64,000 nucleotides of DNA. Source: Holacanthus passer. Its lineage: Eukaryota; Chordata; Actinopteri; Pomacanthidae. Below the pieces are notes generated by a model. It did no database searches, was not told the DNA's origin, and worked only from the letters and a program-made list of their open reading frames with translations. The stretch is from positions 806,001 through 870,000 of the forward strand of contig JAFREQ010000017.1 of the NCBI GenBank assembly GCA_025331565.1, in the 5' to 3' direction. The translations under genes were made by a program, and so were the position numbers. Within the stretch, counting starts at the first letter, position 1. Each line of letters starts with the position of its first letter. Positions 46,095-56,800 of the stretch are shown one piece after another.

Positions 46095-46300
46095 ATTACC
46101 CTTTCTAAAAACAGTAACATGCTGTAAAATTACCATAAATACACATTTATCCTACAGTTATGTACTGTAATCCAAAATACAGTAGTATACTGTAAAATTA
46201 AATTACAGTAGATGCACTGTAAAATAACAGTAAAATGCTAGCGTCTCTGCTGCCAGTATTTTACTGTTATTTTACAGTGAAATTCTTTACAGTGTGACTG
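46095..46300. repeat. ACTGTAAAAT-type repeat with perfect 22-bp hairpin
   Basis: Repeated ACAGTA/TACTGTAAAAT words. Arms 46215-46236 and 46258-46279 are exact reverse complements around a 21-base loop. Probably a miniature inverted-repeat element. Confidence 0.7.
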
Positions 46301-46398
46301 ATCACACTTGAGACCTTGAGTGTTTATGGGTGCAGGCTCCTCTGAGCGTTAACCTCCACACACATCATTAGACCCGACCCTGTCAGAAGCTTCTACAC

Positions 46399-46404
46399 TA
46401 TAAA
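46399..46404 (+). promoter_or_regulatory. TATA box of OR13
   Basis: TATAAA in CACTATAAAGCC, with a leader exon, donor at 46531 and acceptor at 46614-46615 downstream in the expected order. Confidence 0.55.
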
Positions 46405-46429
46405 GCCGCACAAACGTCAAGACTGTTAA

Positions 46430-46530
46430 TGGAAGCAGACCACAGTCTGTCAAAGTTAAAGTCTTTACTCTTCATCAAGACGTGCTGATATGTGACACTC
46501 ATTGGGACAGCATGTGGAATATCATCTGAG
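46430..46530 (+). other. Probable non-coding leader exon of OR13
   Basis: Starts about 30 bp after the TATA box and ends ATCTGAG before the donor GTGAGA at 46531. The intron 46531-46615 (85 bp) ends with a pyrimidine-rich tract and CTTCTAG. Confidence 0.5.
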
Positions 46531-46667
46531 GTGAGAGTTTGAATCCTTTCTTTGATATTACTACATCAGTATTGAAACTGGAGCGCTATTAACTCTTTTC
46601 TAATTTCACTTCTAGGCTTGTTTACTTTGTTTCATTTTTGTTTAAAGGTTACATTTCTCTGTGCATA

Positions 46668-47639
46668 ATGAAACCGACCAATATTACAACTATAAAAGAC
46701 TTTATTATCACTGGATTTCCTGGACTTCCACCTGAGTATTATGGACCGGTGTCTGTTCTTCTTCTCCTTGTTTTCCTTGCTATTGTGTGTGGAAACGCTT
46801 TCATTATAGCTGTTATCATATATGAGAGGACTCTTCACAAGCCGTCGTACTTGATCTTTTTTCACCTTGCAATGACAGACCTGGCATTTGGCTTTGTGAC
46901 TCTTCCAAAAATCATTGCCATATATTGGTGGAATGACATGACTTCTTCATTTGGAGCCTGTTTTACACAGATGTATTTTGTCCATTCTTTGGGAGCTATT
47001 CATTCTTTAATCTTGCTGGTTATGGCTTTGGATCGCTTTGTTGCCATATGGTTTCCTTTTCGATATCCTGTTGCGATCACAAACAAAAAAATTTCTATTG
47101 CTTGCAGCCTGTGCTGGGTGGTAACATTCATACGTATGATGGGGATCGTGCTTCACGCCTTAACTTTGCCCTACTGCAACCTTAATATCATCACGCAGTG
47201 CTACTGTGATCATTTGTCAATAACTCAGCTGGGATGTGGTAAAAAGGTTGCATATGTTAAAAATGTTGCACTTGGAAATGCCCTGATGAGTCTCTTGGTT
47301 CCTTTATCGTTCATCATTTTTTCTTACTTTTCTATTATCATAGCTGTCCTGAAAATGTCTCATGCCGATAGCCGCCACAAAGTCCTGTCCACCTGTGCCC
47401 CTCAGATTTTTATCACCTGCCTCTATTATGTGCCCAGATGTTTTGTTTATCTCTCTCACAATTTGGGATTCAGGTTGAACTCCGACGCCCGTGTTGTTAT
47501 AACCATGATGTACAGCCTCATACCTGCTGCGGTTAATCCAGTGATATACTGTTTCAAGACGAAGGACATTAAAGAGGCTTTAATACAGAGATTTAGAAAT
47601 AGAAAAGTAAGCATAACAGTTAAAATTGATTCTAAATAA
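46668..47639 (+). CDS. Odorant receptor OR13 (323 aa)
   Basis: Intact OR of the same FIITGFPGL-type subfamily as OR9-OR12 but clearly diverged. NIT glycosylation site at 5, HKPSY after TM1, ECL1 IYWWNDM, DRFVAIWFPFRY at TM3/ICL2 (Trp in place of the usual Cys), ECL2 CYCDHLSIT, KVLSTCAPQ at TM6, VNPVIYCFKT at TM7. The start is the ATG at 46668, downstream of the acceptor at 46615; the ten upstream in-frame codons lack an ATG. Its TM4 is the nearest match to the pseudogene piece at 31.54 kb. AATAAA at 47899-47904. Confidence 0.94.
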   Translation: MKPTNITTIKDFIITGFPGLPPEYYGPVSVLLLLVFLAIVCGNAFIIAVIIYERTLHKPSYLIFFHLAMTDLAFGFVTLPKIIAIYWWNDMTSSFGACFTQMYFVHSLGAIHSLILLVMALDRFVAIWFPFRYPVAITNKKISIACSLCWVVTFIRMMGIVLHALTLPYCNLNIITQCYCDHLSITQLGCGKKVAYVKNVALGNALMSLLVPLSFIIFSYFSIIIAVLKMSHADSRHKVLSTCAPQIFITCLYYVPRCFVYLSHNLGFRLNSDARVVITMMYSLIPAAVNPVIYCFKTKDIKEALIQRFRNRKVSITVKIDSK

Positions 47640-47898
47640 AATATGAAGTAATATTTTACTTCCATGTGCTCTTTGTCATGAAGGTGCCATGTAAGACAGC
47701 TGACAGCAAATTTGAATATATTGATTCATTATTAATTCCCAGACGATTTACTTTTTTTTTTTTTAAATTTCCATCAGAGCAATTTTTAACCCTCATTTCT
47801 TTAACCGAGACCAGGACTACTGCAAGAAAAAATACTTGTATTACATTTTGCAAACTGACATTCGCTCATATCTATATAATGTCTTACTGACCAAAATC

Positions 47899-47904
47899 AA
47901 TAAA
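47899..47904 (+). terminator. AATAAA, OR13 polyadenylation signal candidate
   Basis: Located 260 bp after the OR13 stop codon. Confidence 0.4.
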
Positions 47905-48960
47905 TGATTTTATTGCATATACATGTGTGTTTTTTAATGGCAGAAGCTCCACTTAAAAATGTTGTTTCAGTGTTTGTATTTTCACAGCGAGTTTTAATGG
48001 AGTTCACACTGATTCAATTAGAGTTCTTTTTTATTTCAAAATGTGTTTTTAAGTCTGTATTTTTCTATAATCATTCCAAATCAAATCATGTGATCGATTG
48101 CCAAGCAGAATCCTCCTGCTTCAAGATCAAATCAAGACCTTTTTTTCTGATTTCCTGCAGTTCTTGAAATCTAAACCTGTGATGGTTTGCACACATAAAT
48201 GCAAAATAAAACCCCACAGACTGAGAATAACTGTCTGGACATTATTACAATTGTACTACACTCTACTACTACTTCATTAAATATCCCTTCTTGTGTTTGT
48301 GTCTGGGAGATTTTCACACTTTCAGAATAATAGTGATTATATCTTAGAAATGAATATGCAGGCTAATACGGTGGACATTATGCATGAGTATTTGTTTGCA
48401 AAAGTTTAGTTGGATTTCCCCAAACTGCTAGTGAAACCTCTTAACCTTGCTTGATGTGTGCTACTGTAAACCCACAATCTTTATACCATCGCTACTTCAT
48501 AACCCAGCATGTAACTTTGATTTTGTCCACTAGATAGAGCCAAACCATCAGGGTATGTTAAAATAAGATGAACATTGAACATTGGATTCAAGTCCACTCT
48601 CATCTTTATCTTTAAGATGATGAAGACATCTGGGGATGTGGATGGGGATGATGGGGGTTTTGAAAATACTTGTTATTGAGTCAGTTGTTCACCTCTCGTA
48701 GCCATGATTCTCAAAACTGTTATATTTTATTGATTTTAATATCCTTTACACAGGATAGGAAATCAGACCAAGATTACTAACTTAACTAAAATTAGACCAT
48801 CAGACAATGAAGAGCACAAAGATCATTGGGTGTGTTTCATTCTAATATTCTAAATTTCAGACCACTTTATTCAGTAATTTGACAGAGTGTGTCTGTTAGT
48901 TTGTCTTCTCTCTTAGAGTTTCATCCACAACCAGCATTGTATTGAAGGACCACACACGGT

Positions 48961-48966
48961 TTTATT
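48961..48966 (-). terminator. AATAAA, FAT-like gene polyadenylation candidate
   Basis: TTTATT on the plus strand, about 530 bp beyond the stop codon at 49493-49495. Other candidates exist near 48.73 kb. Confidence 0.3.
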
Positions 48967-49492
48967 TCAGGCCACTTGATATTCCTCCAATCACATCCCA
49001 CAAGGACACATTACCTTCAAACACATCTTGAATTTTCGACAGTTGTTCAAGTCTGTCAATCTTAATTGTAACTAGGAACACAGTCACTCTGCAATTGCCA
49101 TCTTCTAATGTACAAGAAACTGATCTGCAAGCAGCATCCAATATTGATGAATAATATTAATGTATCAAATAATGTACAAGTTACTGAAGAAACAGTCTGG
49201 ACACATTGAACAGTTAGTAACAGATGAATATTTAGTGTGGCATATGCATTAAACATGATTGTCTTTACATTGGTTTTATACATTTAAGTGTCAATACCAG
49301 ATACATCCTCTGGCTGCTCTGAAGATGTGAAAATAAACTTTGATCGAGAGATGAGAAAACCAGCAAAAGTGAACATAAAAAGATCAAGAGTTTTGGTTTA
49401 AGTGAAAACATCTTTCACTGCTTGTTCAGAACCAAGTTCAAGTAACAGACCATGTAAATATTTAGTATTTGTGCACCTGACCCATGAGCTCA

Positions 49493-50856
49493 TCAGATAA
49501 TTTCCTCTATGTCACTTTGCATATCATAGTTGTGGCTGGGTTCAATGGGTAAACATGCAATATCCTCAAACACGGCAGCATAGCTGCTGAACGGTAGATG
49601 CATATTTAAAATATTTTCCCATTGCTCAAACATATTGGAGGGAGCCCTCTCCGCTTGACCTGCAGCAGACTGACAGCTGAATGAGCTGACAGGCCAGGTG
49701 ACCCGTTGTCTGAAGCTGCACCCTGACAGGGACGACTGCTCGTGTAAATATTTCCTGGTGCAGATGATAGAAAACTGTCCACACTCAGACTCCACGCCGG
49801 TGAACGTGCTGTCTGTTTCACTGTCAGATGAGACATCGGTCATCGTGGTGCGCTTGGCGGGTCCGGACCTCAGGGGTGCTCGATGTAGAGGAGCGTTTAG
49901 TTGACTAATTTCTTCAAAAGTGAGGGATTGTACAGGTTCCAGGACCTCAGGTTGGAGGAAGCTCTTCTTGTAGCAGGGCGGTGTTTGCTGGGACAGCTCT
50001 GCCTCAATCTTACTCAACAGCTGCTTGTTTAGTGAAGCCACATTTCGAGGCTTCGCAGGACTTTTTGCCCTCTCTTCATTGGAGCGCTCTTTCTTAAATC
50101 CTGCTAACAACATCCTCAAATCTCCCCAACGTTTAGGTTCAGCTTTCACACACTTTGTGCTGTACAAATGCAGCGAGGCGGTGTCTGAATGAAACGCACT
50201 GGAGATGCTGCCGATTTCATAATACTCCAGCTCGCTGTTTGGCACCGGCTGAGCACCTGACAGACTGGCATTACAGTAAAACTCCTGCCGATCAGCACTC
50301 GTTGTGTTGTGTTGTCTCTCTTTTTCTGCAGACGCAGCACCTGTGAGCACCCTGTTGTCATCGAAACAAAACACTACATTGTCCGTCCCTTGCTGTGTTT
50401 TCTGTTGCAAATGATCACTCTGACACTTTGCATTGTGCCGTCTCACTTTGTAAAGGGCAACAAACATTCCTATAATCACCAAGATGGAGATTAGAGGAAG
50501 GATCACAGCTATGAGCCACAGAGGCACGCTGCCCTGCGCTTCATCGGAGCATCGATCGTGGCTCTCGGCTGCAGAGATGCAGATATCACAAGCGCTGTCA
50601 GAGACATTATGTAAACAGATGCAGGACCTGCTCTGCACAGCGGGTCCACACCTCCACCGGTTTTGACAGTGCGCAGAGAGACAACCCCTCCTGGCTGTGT
50701 CCTCCTCAAAGCAGGGGGAGGGGAGGCAGACACCCGCAGAGCTGCAGCTCGACTGGACGAGAGTCGAGCTTGGCCAGACGTCCACCATCACGCTGTGTCC
50801 GCTGACAGGCAGAGTGTAACCGGTCACATTGAAATACTGCACACATCCAGTGAACC
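49493..50856 (-). CDS. FAT-like exon 16: end of LamG 2, TM and cytoplasmic tail
   Basis: Acceptor TTTTAATGGCAG. Begins GFTGCVQYFNV, then a Cys-rich stretch, the transmembrane segment PLWLIAVILPLISILVIIG at about 50447-50524, and a 317-residue tail with a lysine- and arginine-rich region, ASLNKQLLSKIEAELSQQ, an acidic SSDSETDSTFTGVESE patch and a C-terminal FSSYAAVFEDIACLP block. Stop codon at 49493-49495. Frames in other phases over this exon are shadows. Confidence 0.9.
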
Positions 50857-53800
50857 CTGCCATTAAAAGAATGAAGTTTAATCAGAATAAAAACATGTCA
50901 GTTGGCCATTTCATCTAAGTTTACACATGCAAATTGTGTTTGTTGATCTACTTCAACAAGGACGGGACAAATGCTGATGTATATTTACCCGACTGCTGGA
51001 GCTTTGAATCTTCTGTCAGAGCTGCACCAAAAACAAACTTTTCCACACTAACAGGAGTAAGATCCAAACTTCGGTCAGTGATGTTCAAGGCTAGTTTTCC
51101 ATCGAGAAGCAGGAAGGTGTTCTGTCCATTGCTGAACAAGAGGAGGACGTGCCAGACGCCATCAGCCACGAGAGAGTCCACAGTGAGCTCTGACAGCTGT
51201 CCTGACAGTGTGTCTTTGGAAATGTACACAGGCTTTCTGTCTTTTATCTAAATTAGACAGAAATTTTACACTTCAAACACACAGCAGTTCATTAAATATT
51301 CACAAATTTTATAGGCACAAATTGCCCATTTTTTCATGATGGTTAACACAATCCTCAAATGGAAAACTATTTCTATCTGGAGCAACATCAAAAGCATTTC
51401 ATACATACCTTCAGCATAGTGTATCCTGTCTGTCCAACAACAAACATCAACACTCCATTATCTTGAGTCTTGAACTTGATGTTAATCACTGTTGGGCCTC
51501 TGGTGTTTCCCACTTTGTCATCATCCAGCAGGTCTTTTAGCAGGTAGTCTCTCTTAAATCGCTCCTTGATGACATACTCAATGTAGTCGTTCCCATTAAA
51601 TCTCAACACAAGCTCCTCTGACATTTCTATTCAAAAAAGAAAGAACAAGGGAAAAAAAGTATTAAGATTAAGATGCAAATGAATCAAAACTCAGTGCTGG
51701 ACATTAAAAGGTATCTTTACCTTTGGCACAGTTGCTTCCAGTAAAAGGGCTTTTGCATTCACAATAATAGTCAGACCATAGGTCACGGCACCTGCCGCCG
51801 TTCTTACATGGGCTACTGTGACATGGTGGTATTGAACGAGGACACCTTTAAAAGAAAAACGAGTTATAAAGACAAATTACCAAAACTCAGATGAATATAA
51901 CAAGCAAGAGACAGAGACCTTTTCTGTAATATCTTAATAAGTTGATATTATAGTATTATTTAGGGGCATTTTCATGTCTTTATGAAATGGGGACTGTAGA
52001 GAGATGATAGCAAATAAGTTAGGACAAAGACAGGGATGCTTTTCGGGACCCCTACGCCGCCAAGATGCCTTGATCATTTAGCTCAAATCAGAGAACCTCA
52101 CGATTTATCATTATACTGGGAAATTGAATTGCGTATATCGTGAAAGACTTTAAAATGCTTACCTATCGAGGACGTTATATGTTGCGAGGGCCATTGAAGG
52201 TCTCAGCAGGATGCCATTCACATGAATATTGCGAATACATCCAACAAAGTCATGAGTTTTTATCTGAGCAGGATGCAGTAAAATGGACTCAAAAGTCCTC
52301 AGTCCTCCAAAAGTCATATTACTGCCAACATCTAATGTCCTGGTTGTAGATAAAGACAAAGAGATGTTATCAGTAAAGATTAAACAAAAGGTTAAAAACA
52401 TAAATTATGTGAAAGTAGGGATCATTACTTCACCTCTCTAAGCTTCTGCCATTGCTCTGTGAAAAACAAAATCCATTGTTCTCAGCATCGGTGCAGTTGT
52501 CCACATGCAAAGAACCCATCTGTTGAATGCAAACAGTGCTACGTCAGTTCTCTAGTTTCCAACTTATAAATCCCATCTGATTAACCTTGTGTCCATGCTG
52601 ACATATTTCAAACTCACATTGCCAATCCTCCTGGCAGTGACACTGTGAAAATACCCGTCTGCCACCTGCTTGTTTGTCTGCAGCCTCACGGGTCCTGAGC
52701 CCAGGTCGTAAGACAGACATATGGACCCGTCCAGTATCTCCAGTGAGAAGAACTCCCTGCTGGATGATCCTCCGGGGTTGAACAAGAGCAGGGAGTTCCT
52801 CTGTACGGTCGCAAACTCTAGTGAGATTAAATTAGTCCTGCGATCCAGTGAGGGAAACTCGATGAAGGACAGCTCCTCAAAGCCATAACTGTGCTCCTCG
52901 CAGCGGACTCCACTGACTCCTGAAGTAACGAGCAAGCTCACTAATTAACACATCTCTTTTGAGAATGATAGTGAGTCGTTTTACAAAGGGTTATGTGCTG
53001 GACTACTTCTTGGGTGGGCACAGAGAGAGGTGTGGTACAAGACAACTAGTTCGTACAAGATGTTGTCACAATGCAAGGGGGATCTTAGGGTTTGGTTAAA
53101 TATCATGAAAACAGCAATACAATGTGTTTTCTTTGGAGGTATTTACATGAAAAGAGAAAAAGTTGCATAAAGAATGAGAAAAGAGGCTCTTTCACACAGC
53201 TGGCCAATCTCAGCGAGATGTATTCATGAATGTAGGATAGCAGGTTTAGCAAAGTCACAAACATTTTTAGACACGGCCACCCCAAATCTGATGTCGCTTA
53301 TATTTGATTCAAAATAAAATTGGTGAGCCTCATGATTTTATCAACTAGCTAACCAAACTGAACCAGCTGCTGGCTGTAGTTTCATATTTAATGATGTTGA
53401 TGATATGATGTTGGTCTCAATCTTCTCTCAGCAAGAAAGCAAATATTTCCCAAAATGTTGATGCTTTTTTTCTGCATGCTTCTTACCAAAGGGACAATTA
53501 CAAGAGAATCCAGTCAGTGAGTTGGTGCAGCTGCCCTGAACACAGGGGGTTGATCTGCAGTGGTCGATGAGCTGCTCACACATTTCTCCTGGAAAAGCAA
53601 ATGAAGACTTACAGAGACTCTGGAATCTATTCAAGCAGAATAATGTGACCTTTTTAATATAGTAAACTCTTCTACCTTCAAATCCAGGCATGCACTGACA
53701 GTGATATCCATCTTGTGTGGGAATACAAGTTCCTCCGTTTTGACACTTCAGCTTCAGGCATTCATCTACATCAGTGGAGCAGACAGCGCCCGAGAAGCCG

Positions 53801-56800
53801 CTCTGACAGTGACAGTAGAAACCTCCTGGAGTATTCACACATGTGCCTTTATTCTCGCAGGGATTCACCTCACATTCATCTATGTCATCTTCACACAGTA
53901 TCCCGGTGAAGCCGGCTGGACAGGTGCAATTAAACACCTCTTTCTGCGGCGACACAAAAATGACCGCCGTGCTTTCCAGAACGGCGACGTCCTGGCTGAT
54001 GTAAATGTTTTTGTTGCACGTCGCACCATTTTGACAAGGGCTGGTGAGACATGGATCACTGGTGATGTGAGAGATGGTCACATTGCTCTGAGTCTCCAGT
54101 AGTTTCTTATGGCCTGCAGAGATACCGCTGGCCACCTCTCTGCTGAGATATTGACCGTTGTAGTTTTTAACCGAAGCCAATAGAAGGATTTCACTGCCTA
54201 TATGTTTGATCCCAAATACATGAGTCTTGGAGGCCTGTAGGTTAAACAGACTGTCCAAAGCTTTAACAAATCGCAAATACTTATTAGACAAAAACTCCTC
54301 CATTGAGAATGACGACACATAGAAGAATATGCAACTGTCTATAGAAGCATTTGTGAAGCCTTTGTAGTTTACATAGATGCTGTTGTTGACGGGGAAGTGA
54401 AGATGGTCTGTAGCTTCGATGGTGACGTTGAACGTAGCCTCGCCTTGAAAAGGAGACGACCACAGCTCACATGTGCCGTTAGCTATTGTAAACATAAGTG
54501 GCCCGCTTTTGATGGCGCAGTTGAAAGTATCAGACTCGTCGTGATCCTCAGGCTGGACATTGCCGATCATGCCTCCTTGGAAAGAGCTGCCAAAATATTT
54601 CACCTCGATGAAAATATTTCTGGGCAGTGAAGGGTTATCGTTTTCATCCACAATCTTTATGTGGATCATTGTTGTTGATGACAGCAGAGGGATCCCTGCA
54701 TCCCTAACAGCCACAAGGACTCGATATACAGAGGTTTGTTCCCGATCAATAGTCTGTGTGGTGAATAAAACTCCATCGGGAGTCAGTGAGAAAGCACCAT
54801 CTGTTGAAGCATTCACCAACCAGTAAGTAAAAGGTCCTTGATTTGGAGGCAAATCAGAATCAGATGCAGTTAATTTGGCAACTATGGTGCCTTGAGGCTG
54901 ATTTTCCTTCACTTGAGTCTCAGTGAATGTGAGTTTGGGTGCGTTGTCATTAATGTCGTCAATAGTCACAATGACATTAGCAGTCCCAGTGGCTGGTGGA
55001 GAACCATTATCAGTTGCTGTGACTGTCAGATTGTAAACTGGCAACAGTTCTCTGTCAAGTAGAGAGTTCACTGAAATAACACCACTGGATGGATCAACGG
55101 CAAAAGAGAAATTTGCGTTTCCATTTTCGATACTGAAGAAGAAACGATTCCAGTCCAAGATGGAGTCCTGATCTGTAGCACTCACAGTTATCACAGACGT
55201 CCCAACTGCGCTGTCTTCTGTAACGTTCGCCAAATAAAGTGCAGAGGTGAATATGGGCGCATCGTTGATATCGATCACACTGATGTGGACCAAAGCTTCG
55301 TCTACATCCATGCCAGTAATGATACCAGAGTTCTTCGCCAGAATTTTTAAAACCATGTGATTGTTGGCTTGTTTCCTCAAACTGCCAGTCGTGTATATTT
55401 CTCCAGAAAGTTTGTTGATTTCAAAGCCCATAAATTTGTTTGGCCCAAACATCAGGTAAAACACCTGACCTTCAGAGCCTCGGTCATCATCTGTAGCTGT
55501 CACTTTTCCAATAATAGTTCCAACAGGCACGTTTTTAAATACAGAAAAGTTGAATTCTTTTTTCTTAAATGTAGGTGTCGACTCGTTGATATCTGAAATC
55601 TGAATAACAACATGTGCCAAGCTAAATAAAGTGTGACCACCAATGTTTGAAGCTTTGATTGTTATATCGAAGATCTGCTCTCGCTCATAATCAAAGACGT
55701 CCAAGGTGGTGATTGTGCCATTTCTCGAATCAATTGCAAATTTATCCACATGACCAGCAATAAGAGAGAAGGATATTTGAGCATTTGCACCTGAATCAGC
55801 ATCAGCAGCCTTCACATCTAGGACATTTGTTCCAATGTCAGAGTTTTCAGGCACTGAAGTGATGTATTCTGAGGATGAAAAGACTGGAGGGTTGTCATTC
55901 ACATCCATAACTACAACTGTAACATTTAACATGCCAGTTTTAGAGACCCAGCCACCGTCTGTGGCTTTGATCTGGAGATGATAAATACCTTGTGTTTCAA
56001 AGTCAAGCTCTCTGGTCAGTATTAGCAGCCCAGAGGCTTCTCCTACAGAGAATGGTAAATCTTTATTTTTAATGGAGTACATGATGGCACCATTGGGACC
56101 ATTATCCATATCTTCTGCTTGAATTTTCCCAATTACTGATCCCACCGCCAAGTCCTCAGGTACAGAGAAAGTGACATCTGTCTCTCTGAAGCTCGGAGAA
56201 AATTCATTCTTCCCAGTAATTTCAAAAGTGATTTCAGTCTGTGATGATAAAGAGGGGAAGCCCTTATCTTTTGCCATGACTAATAAGGTGAGAAACAAAT
56301 TTACACTCTCCACCACACTTTGATTTAATACTACTTTTCCACTGTCTGCTTGGATCCAGAAGAAATCAGATGCATTACCTCCTTTCAAAACATATTCAAT
56401 GCCAGCGCTGCTGTTATTGATATCCTGGTCTATTGCTGTGAGCTGGCCCACCTCAGTACCAACAGCCATGTGATATGGTAAAGCAATCAGAGGCTGGAAA
56501 GGTAAAAACATTGGTGGGTAGTAGTTATATGGTTCTAATCTCACAGTTACAGTGGTGTTACTGGACAGAGGAACGCTGCCACAATCAAATGCAATGACTG
56601 TCAATCGGTGGGTTTCAAAGGCAGAGTTGTGTAACATCAGCGGCTGCTTCGTGCAGATTTCTCCAGAAGAAGCATTGACCCAAAACTTCTCATTTGAAGG
56701 TTCAATAACATATAAAATCTCCCCGTTTTGCCCCGTGTCTGCATCTGTAGCAAGAACCTGCACAACAAACACCTCTTTGTCTTTTGCTTCAGGGAGGACA

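Larger units (their letters stand above)
45032..46390. other. Intergenic between OR12 duplication and OR13
   Basis: Contains an imperfect foldback of about 0.5 kb (45.17-45.68 kb) and an ACAGTAAAATA repeat with a perfect hairpin at 46.2 kb. No gene. Confidence 0.5.
47640..49492. other. Intergenic between convergent OR13 and the FAT-like gene
   Basis: 3' regions of both genes. AATAAA at 47899-47904 for OR13 and an inverted AATAAA at 48961-48966 for the minus-strand gene are the likeliest polyadenylation signals. No further gene seen. Confidence 0.45.
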
